From Prevotella sp. (lineage in GTDB: Bacteria > Bacteroidota > Bacteroidia > Bacteroidales > Bacteroidaceae): a stretch of DNA of 62,608 nucleotides. The stretch covers positions 1 to 62,608 of the forward strand of contig JAFVFY010000044.1 of the NCBI GenBank assembly GCA_017475265.1, given 5' to 3'. The number at the start of each line of letters is the position of its first letter. The first letter of the stretch is position 1. Shown piece after piece: positions 7,052 through 15,117 of this stretch. The notes beneath the pieces were generated by a model that saw nothing but the letters and a program-made list of their open reading frames with translations, had not been told where the DNA came from and ran no database searches. Position numbers and translations under genes: made by a program.

Positions 7052-9226
7052 CTATTTTATTTCAAACACTCTGGAGGCATAGTCCTCCCAGAGGGGCACC
7101 TCGATGCCTACGTCCATGAGGAAACGGCCGGTGAACTGCTTGCCGTTGAGTGAGCAGGGTTTCTCGCCGACGCGGATGTTACGCTCTGTGAGTGTGTAGG
7201 TCTTGTCGGGGTTTAGACCGGCCAGACGCAGACGGGGCAGGAGCTGGTCGCAGAAGTTCTCGGTTTTGTAGACGAAGAGAACGGCCTCACCCTTCAGGCT
7301 GTACATCAGCGCGGCCATGCCCTTGCGGTCGTGGGGGGAGATGAGACGGTAGAGGTCGCCTGTCTGCACGATGGGGCGCAGCCGCTTGTAGTCGGCAAAG
7401 CAGGTGGTGCATTGCTGGCGTTCCTCGTTGGTCATGTCCTTGGGCTGCAGCTCTATGCCGAGGCGTCCACTCATGGCCACATCGCAGCGGAACTTCACGG
7501 GTATGACACGCTTGCCGGTGTTCCAGTAGGGGCAGTGGTTGATGTGGGCGGCCATCGCGTTGGCGGGGAAGAAGAGGCTGGTGCCGTATTGTATATAGAC
7601 ACGTTGCAGGGCATCGGTATTGTCGCTGACCCAGAACTCGTCGAAGTAGGGCAGGAGACCGTAGTTGGCACGTCCACCTCCCGAGGCACAGTCCTGGATG
7701 ACGAGGTCGGGATATTTTGCGCGGATGCGCTGGAGGGTCTTGATGAGTCCCCGGTGGTAGTCTATGTAGATGTTGTTCTGCTTCGACTTTGGCAGGTAGA
7801 GCGAGCCGTAGTTCTGTATGGATGCGTTGGCGTCCCATTTGATGTAGCTGATTTCGGGGTACTGTGTCATCAGGTTGTCGACGATGCTGAAGACGAAGTC
7901 CTGCACCTTGGGATTGGTCATGTCGAGCACAATCTGCGTGCCGCCTCGTCCAAGCTTCATTTCGCGTCCCTTAGCCTGGAGCACCCAGTCGGGGTGCTGC
8001 TCGTAGAGTTCGCTGGTGGTGTTGGTCATCTCCGGCTCTATCCAGATGCCGAACTTGATTTTGCGCTGCTTGGCTGCATCGGTGAGGGCCTTGATGCCGT
8101 TGGGCAGTTTGTTCTTGTCTACCACCCAGTCGCCAAGTGACGAGTTATCGACCTTACGGGGATATTTGTCGCCAAACCATCCGTCGTCCATGACGAAGAG
8201 CTCACCGCCGAAGGCTGCTATGTCGTCCATCATCTTGATGATTTTCTCCTCGGTGATGTCGAGGTAGATGCCCTCCCATGAGTTCAGCAGGATGTCGCCC
8301 GTCTTCATTCCCCGATGGAACATGCCTTCCTTGCGTGCCCAGTTGTGGAAGTTGCGGCTCACGCCACCCATTCCCTCGTCGGAGTAGGTCATGGCCAGAT
8401 GGGGTGTCTCGAAGGGTTCATTGGGCTCCAGCACATACTCGCTGCTGACAGGGTCGATGCCGGCATAGACGTGATGCTCACGGTGGGACATGGTGTTCAT
8501 GCGCAGCTCGTAGTTACCACTCCAACAGAGTGCGAGACCTATGGTGCGGCCTGTCTGTTCCTGGGGACGGCCATCGAGGGAGAGCATCAGTTCGGGAGCG
8601 TCGAGGTGGGAGTTGCGTGCTCCGTCGCTGTTGCGAATGGTTTTGATACCCTTTTTCAGTGGCTCCATCGTCGGCTCGGCTTCGGCTCCCCAGTTGCCAT
8701 GCAGGTGGGTCACCCATACATCGCCCTGCCGCAGGGTCAGTTGTCCGCTGTCGAAGCGTTTCAGGATGATGGCCTTCTTCTCCTGGTGGGATATTTCCGT
8801 CCAGGTCTCGATGACGTCAACGTTCTTGTATGCCTTGTAGAATACTTTTACCGTCAGGGGCATCAGCTTGTCGGTCATCGTGAAAGTGTGGACGACGGCG
8901 GCTGTCTCGTTTCGCGATTCGTAATTGGTAACTTGTAGCTCCAGGTTGAGGTCGCCGTCGAAATGCTGTACCTGCAGAGCTGGCAGCTGGACGGCATCTA
9001 CGGTGCCGTAGGCGGGTAGGGCGTGGAAACTGAGGTCGTCGCCGGCATTGCGCAGCTCTTGCAACGTGGCACTCTTGTTGCCATAGTACGACTGGTGCAG
9101 GTCGCCACCTTCATTTGCGGTGAGCAGCAGCTGCGTGTTGGGGGTCTCGATGGTGACTTCACCCTGCCAGGCAAACGTGGCCAGGGGTAAAAGGGTGAAC
9201 AGGGAAAAGAAAAGTTTTGCTTTCAT
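7052..9226 (-). CDS. GH36 alpha-galactosidase
   Basis: 724 aa from the ATG at 9226, which begins a clear signal peptide (MKAKLFFSLFTLLPLATFA); the longer reading from 9403 is out-of-frame GH2 sequence. An N-terminal beta-sandwich is followed by a TIM barrel with MDDGWFG (346-352), the nucleophile in YIKWD (D465) and the acid/base in SDNTD (about D535), all typical of GH36. It removes alpha-1,6-galactose side chains, here probably from galactomannan oligosaccharides, in the periplasm or at the surface. It is the last gene of the operon GH26, epimerase, GH2, GH36, with a 4-nt gap to GH2. Confidence 0.93.
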   Translation of the reverse strand: MKAKLFFSLFTLLPLATFAWQGEVTIETPNTQLLLTANEGGDLHQSYYGNKSATLQELRNAGDDLSFHALPAYGTVDAVQLPALQVQHFDGDLNLELQVTNYESRNETAAVVHTFTMTDKLMPLTVKVFYKAYKNVDVIETWTEISHQEKKAIILKRFDSGQLTLRQGDVWVTHLHGNWGAEAEPTMEPLKKGIKTIRNSDGARNSHLDAPELMLSLDGRPQEQTGRTIGLALCWSGNYELRMNTMSHREHHVYAGIDPVSSEYVLEPNEPFETPHLAMTYSDEGMGGVSRNFHNWARKEGMFHRGMKTGDILLNSWEGIYLDITEEKIIKMMDDIAAFGGELFVMDDGWFGDKYPRKVDNSSLGDWVVDKNKLPNGIKALTDAAKQRKIKFGIWIEPEMTNTTSELYEQHPDWVLQAKGREMKLGRGGTQIVLDMTNPKVQDFVFSIVDNLMTQYPEISYIKWDANASIQNYGSLYLPKSKQNNIYIDYHRGLIKTLQRIRAKYPDLVIQDCASGGGRANYGLLPYFDEFWVSDNTDALQRVYIQYGTSLFFPANAMAAHINHCPYWNTGKRVIPVKFRCDVAMSGRLGIELQPKDMTNEERQQCTTCFADYKRLRPIVQTGDLYRLISPHDRKGMAALMYSLKGEAVLFVYKTENFCDQLLPRLRLAGLNPDKTYTLTERNIRVGEKPCSLNGKQFTGRFLMDVGIEVPLWEDYASRVFEIK

Positions 9227-9230
9227 AGTT

Positions 9231-11921
9231 TTAATAGGGTGAAATGTTATTGAGTTCTTCCAAATGGGCCTCGCTGACTTTGGTTGTGAAGAGCTGGCGA
9301 AGCTGGTCGGGGGTGATGGTCGTGGTGGGGGCGAAGGCTTGGGAGTGCATGTAGTTGAGCACGGTGGCATAGAACTGTCGGCCCTCGGGATATTCGCTTG
9401 CACGCTCTAGGTCGCTCATGACAACGAGCAGACGGCCCTTGCCAACCTGCAACTCGAAGACGAGGCCCAGCTTGTGGTTACGCTCGACGTTGTCAATGAC
9501 CTGGACGATGGGGAGTTGAGAGTTGAGAGTTCTTGCTCCGACGGACTCCGCAAGCGTCCCGTTGGGCCGAGCGGAGATTTGAGATTTGGGGTTTGAGGTT
9601 TGAGATTTGTGAGATGAGAGTTTAAAGAGATTATCGAGAATGAAGGGATGGCTCCACTTCACCACTGGCCACCATTGCCAGGAGGTATGCTCTTCGGTAG
9701 GGAAGTCTTTGAACAGGGGATGATATGGGTCGCAGAGCAGACCGAGGGTGCCGGGAGAGACAGGCTTCTTTTTGTTCTCTGAGATGGTCTTGAACATGCG
9801 GTAGTTCCAGTAATCGGTCTGGAAGAGACCACCGACACAGAGGTCTGTGGAGTCGGGCATGAGCAGCACCTTGGCACCTTTCCGTAGCTTACGGGTGATG
9901 TCGTCGGTCAAGTCCTTGGAGATGATGATGCCTTTCTTGTTTAGCTTCACTTCGTCGGGATAGGCCCAGAGGTCGTAGGTGTTCTGGTAGTTGGCGACGT
10001 GAAGTGTCAGTTTCAGTTGCGTGGCCTGTTTCAGGTGGGAGAGGTCGATGTCGATGTTGCCTATTTCGAGGAGACCTTCACCATCGGGGATAGGGAGTTC
10101 GCCCTGCTGTCCGGCACATTCCCAGCGTACCTTATTATTATGCAGGGAGCTGCCGCCGTAGTTGGCCACTTGTATCTTTCCGTGTATGCCCTCGCTGAAG
10201 GTGAAGCAATAGGCATCGCTGACCAGCAGCGGCACGACGGGGGAGCAGAACTGTCGCCATTCCTCTGGGGTGCAGATGGCTTTCGACTCCATGAAGGCAT
10301 CGAGGATGCCCACGTAGGCCGAGCCCTGGCCAGGATAGTCCTGTAGGTCGAGAAGCTGGAAGCCCGCCATGTTAGGCGTGCGCAGGTCCATCTCGATGTC
10401 TTGCTTGTAGAGCAGGTACGACCATCGGCCGCTGGCGCGGTGGAATGCTTCGGCTTGGTCGGCCATGCCTGCCTGTTCCAGTCGCCGACGGAACACCTCC
10501 ATGTTGCAGGGGCGCAGCACACCTGTGTATTTCTTGATTTCGTTGTAGTCGGGATAGGTCTGGAACTGTCCTGTCTCGTGGCTGATAATGGGCACGCTGC
10601 TTCGTGCGCAGCCTTCCTCAAAGTTCATCTTAGCGTTGGGACGGAAATGGTTGATGATACCACCGTCGAAGGCATCGGCAAAGGAGAACGAACCACGGGT
10701 GTGAGTGTCGTAGCTGCCCCAAGCCTCACCACCAACGCGACAGGTGGTAAAGTATTCCATGCCAGGCTTTTCTCCCTGATAGCCTAAATAATAGTTGGAA
10801 CCAAAGGTGTAGAGCTTGTCGGGGGCGATGCTGCGGAAGTCATCGACGAACTCCTGCATCTTTTCGATGCTGCCCCATAGCTCGTTGCCCAAGGCAAACA
10901 TACGGAACGAGGGATGATGACCATACCAGCGCAGGATGTTCTCACCCTCCTTGTGCAGGAACGTCATGAGCAGGGTGTCCTTTGCGTTGAAGTCGCCCCA
11001 GAAGGGAAGCTCGGGCTGGAGGATGATGTGGAGGGAGTCGGCAGCTACAAAGGCGGCTTCAGGCGGGCACCAGCTGTGGAAGCGCACATGGTTGATGCCG
11101 TAGTCGGCGCAGGTGCCTAAGTAGTCGAGCCACGACGGAACGTCCATAGGCACATGACCCGTCAGCGGCCAGACACAGGCATCGTGCTTGCCTCGAAGGA
11201 AGATGCGGTGACCGTTTTGGATGAATTGAGAATTGAGAATTGAGAGTTCTTGCTCCGACGGGCTCCGCAAGCGTCCCGTTGGGCCGAGCGGAGAGTTGAG
11301 AGTTGAGGATTGAGAGTTGAGAGTTGAGGATTGAGAGTTGAGAGTTGAGGGGGGAGCAAATTCTTCACTATCCACCCTTAGCTCTATCCTTCCGATGATG
11401 CCGTTCCAGTTGGTCTGGGTGTCCTCGGTGCAGGCATGACTGCTGGCATAGAGCTGGGTGGGGATATGACTGCCGTTGTCTACCATGATGGTAAGCACAT
11501 GGTGGCCTGAGGCTATGGGGTGGGGTAGGGCATAGCGTTGTGGCGTCGAGAGGTCATTACTACTGCCAATGAGCTGCCCGTCGATATAGACCTCGGTGTA
11601 TTTGGTGCGTTCCAGGAGGAGGGTGACAGGCTTGCATGCCCACTCTTCTGGGATGTTGATTTCGCGACTGTACCAAGCACGGCCTTTGTAGTAGTAGCGA
11701 CGGCTAAGGTGGGTGGTCTCGTCGAAACGGTTGAGGGGCCTGCCTTTCTGGTTCGTGTCAGTGGTTCCTGGGAGTGTCACCACATCATCCAATAACGAGG
11801 AGGCCGTCAATGTGCTGTCGGGGTCAAGGGCAAAGTGCCACTGACCCGCAAGACTCATAGTGGGTGAAGCTTCGCCCACTAAGGGGAGCAGGTAGAAGAG
11901 GAGGATGAGGAGGCTTTTCAT
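9231..11921 (-). CDS. GH2-family glycosidase carrying two embedded repeat tracts
   Basis: 896 aa with a signal peptide. The sugar-binding jelly roll (SLAGQWHFALD onward, to about residue 185) and the TIM barrel are recognisable, with acid/base Glu in GNELWG and probable nucleophile in SHETGQ. Members are beta-galactosidases, beta-glucuronidases or beta-mannosidases; in this operon a beta-mannosidase or beta-galactosidase role is likely. Between the two domains, where GH2 enzymes normally have an Ig-like domain, there is instead a low-complexity tract (STLNSQS repeats) encoded by 11224-11351. A second such tract is encoded by 9511-9620. The start overlaps the epimerase stop by 4 nt. Confidence 0.85.
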   Translation of the reverse strand: MKSLLILLFYLLPLVGEASPTMSLAGQWHFALDPDSTLTASSLLDDVVTLPGTTDTNQKGRPLNRFDETTHLSRRYYYKGRAWYSREINIPEEWACKPVTLLLERTKYTEVYIDGQLIGSSNDLSTPQRYALPHPIASGHHVLTIMVDNGSHIPTQLYASSHACTEDTQTNWNGIIGRIELRVDSEEFAPPSTLNSQSSTLNSQSSTLNSPLGPTGRLRSPSEQELSILNSQFIQNGHRIFLRGKHDACVWPLTGHVPMDVPSWLDYLGTCADYGINHVRFHSWCPPEAAFVAADSLHIILQPELPFWGDFNAKDTLLMTFLHKEGENILRWYGHHPSFRMFALGNELWGSIEKMQEFVDDFRSIAPDKLYTFGSNYYLGYQGEKPGMEYFTTCRVGGEAWGSYDTHTRGSFSFADAFDGGIINHFRPNAKMNFEEGCARSSVPIISHETGQFQTYPDYNEIKKYTGVLRPCNMEVFRRRLEQAGMADQAEAFHRASGRWSYLLYKQDIEMDLRTPNMAGFQLLDLQDYPGQGSAYVGILDAFMESKAICTPEEWRQFCSPVVPLLVSDAYCFTFSEGIHGKIQVANYGGSSLHNNKVRWECAGQQGELPIPDGEGLLEIGNIDIDLSHLKQATQLKLTLHVANYQNTYDLWAYPDEVKLNKKGIIISKDLTDDITRKLRKGAKVLLMPDSTDLCVGGLFQTDYWNYRMFKTISENKKKPVSPGTLGLLCDPYHPLFKDFPTEEHTSWQWWPVVKWSHPFILDNLFKLSSHKSQTSNPKSQISARPNGTLAESVGARTLNSQLPIVQVIDNVERNHKLGLVFELQVGKGRLLVVMSDLERASEYPEGRQFYATVLNYMHSQAFAPTTTITPDQLRQLFTTKVSEAHLEELNNISPY
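9511..9620. repeat. Embedded repeat element, copy 1 (inside GH2)
   Basis: TTGAGAG-type 7-bp repeats flank a core that begins TTCTTGCTCCGACG and ends GGGCCGAGCGGAGA (core 9525-9576). The core differs from copy 2 by one base in 52. It stays open in the GH2 frame, read as SARPNGTLAESVGARTLN. Confidence 0.85.
11224..11351. repeat. Embedded repeat element, copy 2 (inside GH2)
   Basis: Same core (11242-11293) flanked by about eleven 7-bp TTGAGAG/TTGAGGA units. It is read in a different frame from copy 1 (PLGPTGRLRSPSEQELS), yet is still open. This shows that the DNA, not the peptide, is what is conserved. Confidence 0.85.
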
Positions 11922-13342
11922 GCGAAGCGTTCAATCGTTTCCAGGCACATACGGCTGTTGTGGTAAGGGCATTTCCAGAAGCCAGCATGGTCATCGTCAA
12001 GGTTCAGCGTACCGTCGTCGTGGCGGCTCCAATACCACTCGCCATGCTCGTAGTCGATGAGGTTCTGCTTGATATACTCCCAGCAGCGGGATGCTCTCTG
12101 CAATGCCTCCTCGTCGCCGAAATACTGATAGATGTTCAGCCACCCTACCACGTTCTCGGCCTGTACCCACCAGTGCAGATCATCGTCCGTTGACCATTCT
12201 TGCGTCCCGTTGGTAGCAAGCGTCCTTCGGCCGAGCGGACCATTGACCGTTGATCTTTTTATTTCGTGAATCATCGAACCGTCTGGACGCAGCCCCTTTG
12301 CTGAAGCCTTTGCCACCATCTGTACAATCGGCTCCACCTTCTCCAGCACCTTCTTGTCGCCCAGCACCAAGGCGGTCTCATGCATCAGCCACGAACATTC
12401 TATGTCGTGACCATAGCTTTCCATCTGTCCACCACCACGTGTCCAGTCCATATTGAAGAATAGGTCGAGATGGTGGGTGTCAGGATTAAGGATGCGGTCG
12501 GTGAAGATGTTGATAAGGTTGCGCAGCGAAGCCTCCACCCTGTCAATCGTTTCCTGAGCTACGGAAATACCTATCGGGAGCACAGCTCCAACAACGGGCA
12601 CATAGTTGCAGTTGGGCGATTCAGCCTCCTGGAACTCTTTGAGGCAGCGGTAGAGGTTTGTGTATGGCTCGATGATGTGCAGGTGTGTGTTCTGCGATTT
12701 GGGGAAGTTGGCATCCAACTCCGATAACCGCATGTCGGCAATCTCACCCCACTCTCTGGTGCAGGCCTCTATGTAACCATTGTGCTCTCTGTCCAAGGCG
12801 TGCTCCTCTATGCAGTCGTATAGTTGCAAGGCATAGTCCAGAGCCTCACGGTCGCCTGTGGCACGGGCATACTCCGAAAGGCCATAGATGGCAAAGCCGA
12901 TGGCATAGAACTGTTTCTTGGTGTCGAGGGGCTGACCTTTGTAGTCCAGGCTCCAATAGACACCGCCATACTCTGGGTCGATGAAATGCTCTATGAAGTA
13001 GTCCTTCGCCCGGGTGGCAGCGTCCAAATATAATTGAGGGTTGAGAGTTCTTGCTGCGCAAGCGTCCTTCGGCCGAGCGGAGGGTTGAGGGTTGAGAGTT
13101 GAGAGTACGCGGTATGCTGCCGAGAATGACCATAGGATGCGGGCGTTGAGGATGGCACCCTTCTCTGCCTCAGGATGCAGTTGATGATGCCCGTCCATAC
13201 GACCGTAGAAACCACCGTTCTCCGTGTCCTGCATCTTGTCGAGCCAGAAGCGCAGGATGTTGTTCTCTAGCACATCCAACATCTCGCTCCTCATCCTTTT
13301 TATCGTTTCATTCATCGTCTCTTCATTCGATTTAAGTTTCAT
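11918..13342 (-). CDS. AGE-family 2-epimerase (cellobiose/mannobiose type)
   Basis: 474 aa without a signal peptide, so cytosolic. The (alpha/alpha)6-barrel family is recognised from NNILRFWLDKMQDTENGGFYG, GGVYWSLDYKG, the ESYGHDIECSW motif and the C-terminal HAGFWKCPYHN region. It converts the reducing-end sugar of a beta-1,4-disaccharide to its 2-epimer, for example mannobiose to mannosylglucose for later phosphorolysis. No GH130 phosphorylase is in the window. Two embedded repeat tracts interrupt the protein (13033-13106 and 12189-12255). The start may be 13342 or the internal ATG at 13315 (MNETIKR). Confidence 0.88.
   Translation of the reverse strand: MKLKSNEETMNETIKRMRSEMLDVLENNILRFWLDKMQDTENGGFYGRMDGHHQLHPEAEKGAILNARILWSFSAAYRVLSTLNPQPSARPKDACAARTLNPQLYLDAATRAKDYFIEHFIDPEYGGVYWSLDYKGQPLDTKKQFYAIGFAIYGLSEYARATGDREALDYALQLYDCIEEHALDREHNGYIEACTREWGEIADMRLSELDANFPKSQNTHLHIIEPYTNLYRCLKEFQEAESPNCNYVPVVGAVLPIGISVAQETIDRVEASLRNLINIFTDRILNPDTHHLDLFFNMDWTRGGGQMESYGHDIECSWLMHETALVLGDKKVLEKVEPIVQMVAKASAKGLRPDGSMIHEIKRSTVNGPLGRRTLATNGTQEWSTDDDLHWWVQAENVVGWLNIYQYFGDEEALQRASRCWEYIKQNLIDYEHGEWYWSRHDDGTLNLDDDHAGFWKCPYHNSRMCLETIERFA
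12189..12255. repeat. Embedded repeat element, copy 3 (inside the epimerase)
   Basis: TGACCATT/GACCGTTGA units flank a core with TTCTTGCGTCCCGTTGG and a 22-bp stretch (12217-12238, CAAGCGTCC to CCGAGCGG) identical to the one in copy 4. The protein reads GPLGRRTLATNGTQE here. Confidence 0.8.
13033..13106. repeat. Embedded repeat element, copy 4 (inside the epimerase)
   Basis: TTGAGGG/TTGAGAG units flank a shorter core, TTCTTGCTGCGCAAGCG to CCGAGCGGA. It is read as STLNPQPSARPKDACAART, placed just before the motif LYLDAATRAKD that is normally adjacent to RVL in this family. Confidence 0.85.
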
Positions 13343-13393
13343 ATTTACTTAAGTTTAATTTCCTTAACTTCTTTAGCTCCTTTAACTTATCAA

Positions 13394-14500
13394 CTATTCA
13401 ATATCCTTGAGGAACAAAGATTTCTCTGCATCGTAGAATTCCTTGAAATACGGAGCATCGGGCTGGGCTGGCGACGGGCCGAACCATTCCTTCTTGTAGT
13501 TGCGCCATACCAGGAGGTAGCTGATGGGGTACTTGTCTACGACGGGCTGGAGCGACGAAACCCACCATGTGGGGTCGGTGAGGTTCTTCAGTCCGCACTC
13601 GGTGAGGGCCGCTATCTTCCCACGTTTTTCAGCAAAGGCGCAGAGCATTTGCAGGTTCTGGTCTAGTTGTGACATGAAGTCTTCCTTCGTTCCCCACTGA
13701 TAACCGTCGATGCCAACGAGCTGCACACGGTCGTCACCAGGATAGCGTTCCAGGTATTTCTCTTCCGTCAGGTCGGGAGCCATACCAGGGGAGTAGGCCC
13801 AGAGCAGGTTGCTGAAGCCGTCGGCTGTCAGCTTGTCCTGTAGCATGTTCCATAGTTCCTTGTATTCCTCAGCCGTGCAGAGCTTCTCACCCCACCAGAA
13901 CCACGAGCCGGTGTTCTCGTGCCATGGGCGGAAGATGATGGGGATGGGCTCTCCTTCCTGCGTCTTCAGCGTGGAGAGGAAATCGCTCATTCGCTGCATC
14001 CACAGTTGGAACTTCTCATGTTGTGTGCCACTGGGCAGGATGTTCTTTACGACGGTAGAGTCGCTAACGTCCCAGGCGGTGCCCTCGGGCCATGTGCCTC
14101 CTTGCTCTGTTGTGGTCACGGGGTTGCGTGGATGCCAGCTCAGGGTGATGATGCCACCTCGTTCGTAGTGCTTGATGACCTCTTCGGTGATGCGGCTGAA
14201 AGGAACGCTGTCGAGACTCAGGTCATCGCCCATCTCAATGCCACCCAGCTCGAATCCCATGACGGCAGGATAGTCGCCGCAGGTGTTCCTCACATCGCTG
14301 CTGTCCTGCTCATACTCCCACGTCAGTCCGTACATCGGGTCATCCTGATGCCCGAACATGTAGCCCTTCTGTCTCAGGCTGTCCAATCGCTCCACCAACT
14401 GTTGAGCTGGTGTTTTCTCCATTTCGGCGGCCTCTTTCTGTCCACCACATGCCGTCAGCACTAGAGCTGCTACGGCCATTCCAATCAATACTTTTTTCAT
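13394..14500 (-). CDS. GH26 endo-beta-1,4-mannanase lipoprotein
   Basis: 368 aa, lipoprotein signal (LTACGG, Cys18), so probably surface or periplasmic. The clan GH-A catalytic pair of GH26 is visible: acid/base E195 in RPWHEN and nucleophile E301 in LTECG. SWHPRNP near residue 121 is also typical. It cleaves internal beta-1,4-mannosidic bonds. It is the first gene of the operon GH26, epimerase, GH2, GH36, and its promoter region shares a motif with the esterase gene. The 51-nt gap to the epimerase suggests one transcript. Confidence 0.93.
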   Translation of the reverse strand: MKKVLIGMAVAALVLTACGGQKEAAEMEKTPAQQLVERLDSLRQKGYMFGHQDDPMYGLTWEYEQDSSDVRNTCGDYPAVMGFELGGIEMGDDLSLDSVPFSRITEEVIKHYERGGIITLSWHPRNPVTTTEQGGTWPEGTAWDVSDSTVVKNILPSGTQHEKFQLWMQRMSDFLSTLKTQEGEPIPIIFRPWHENTGSWFWWGEKLCTAEEYKELWNMLQDKLTADGFSNLLWAYSPGMAPDLTEEKYLERYPGDDRVQLVGIDGYQWGTKEDFMSQLDQNLQMLCAFAEKRGKIAALTECGLKNLTDPTWWVSSLQPVVDKYPISYLLVWRNYKKEWFGPSPAQPDAPYFKEFYDAEKSLFLKDIE

Positions 14501-14559
14501 ATACTTTTCAATTAATCTTCATGGCTGCAAAAATAATCATTTCTGCACAAACAGCCTTG

Positions 14560-14597
14560 TACTATCTTTGCAAGTTCTTGCACTTTCGTGAAATAGA
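14560..14597 (-). promoter_or_regulatory. Shared operator-like motif upstream of the GH26 operon
   Basis: TACTATCTTTGCAAGTTC followed by TTGCACTTT and, after four bases, GAAATAGA. It closely matches 18020-18058 upstream of the esterase gene. The centre is the palindrome TGCAA-GTTC-TTGCA (14569-14582). It lies 60-97 nt before the GH26 start, just upstream of a minus-strand -7 box TATTTTTG near 14530, a position suited to an activator. Confidence 0.7.
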
Positions 14598-14656
14598 GAT
14601 TGCCTATAGACGTTTCCCGTTAAACGCTCAGATACCTTTTCCTTGAAATAATCATA

Positions 14657-14713
14657 CGTTCATAACTGAACGTTTAAACTTTAATACTCAATATAAACGT
14701 TCAAATGTGAACG
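14657..14713. promoter_or_regulatory. Two CGTTCA-N4-TGAACG operators
   Basis: Perfect 6-4-6 palindromes at 14657-14672 (spacer TAAC) and 14698-14713 (spacer AATG), centres 41 bp apart (about four helical turns). They lie 72-128 nt upstream of hipB. HipB-type antitoxins repress their own operon by binding paired palindromes, so these are the best candidate HipB sites. A minus-strand -7 box TAACTTTG (14714-14721) abuts the second palindrome, so a divergent transcript may also be controlled. Confidence 0.7.
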
Positions 14714-14771
14714 CAAAGTTAATAATATATAAAATACAAGAGCATCTGAAAGGAGATTGAGAAATAATCTG

Positions 14772-14779
14772 TATATTTG
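14772..14779 (+). promoter_or_regulatory. hipBA -7 box, nearly leaderless
   Basis: TATATTTG ends only five nt before the hipB ATG at 14785, so the transcript should begin at or within a few bases of the start codon. No Shine-Dalgarno can fit on such a message. Confidence 0.55.
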
Positions 14780-14784
14780 CACCC

Positions 14785-15117
14785 ATGAGTACGAGACTAG
14801 ACGCACAGAACCAGTCGCCGGCAAGGATTATTCTCTTCCTTGGACAGCGATACAAGGCTACCCGTGTGGCCTTGCAAATCACACAAAAGGAGGTATCGGA
14901 GAAGACGGGTATCAGCATGAGCACCATCCGCCGCTTTGAGAATGGGCTGACCTTTAACCTCACGCTAGCGCATTTTATTGCGTTGCTTCAGGCCATTGGC
15001 TTCGCCGACAACCTGGAAGATACTATTCCTGAGATGCTCCCTGACCCGAACCAGCTTTTCAAGATGCAGAACAAACAACGTAAAAGAGCAAGTCATGGAA
15101 AATGTAGTAATGATTAA
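14785..15117 (+). CDS. hipB: HipB-like antitoxin (XRE-family HTH)
   Basis: 110-aa DNA-binding protein. The HTH lies at about residues 32-75 (ITQKEVSEKTGISMSTIRRFENG). It precedes and overlaps hipA by 23 nt, the usual arrangement of type II hipBA modules in which HipB both neutralises HipA and represses the operon. The ATG at 14785 was chosen because the -7 box ends just before it. Confidence 0.88.
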   Translation: MSTRLDAQNQSPARIILFLGQRYKATRVALQITQKEVSEKTGISMSTIRRFENGLTFNLTLAHFIALLQAIGFADNLEDTIPEMLPDPNQLFKMQNKQRKRASHGKCSND

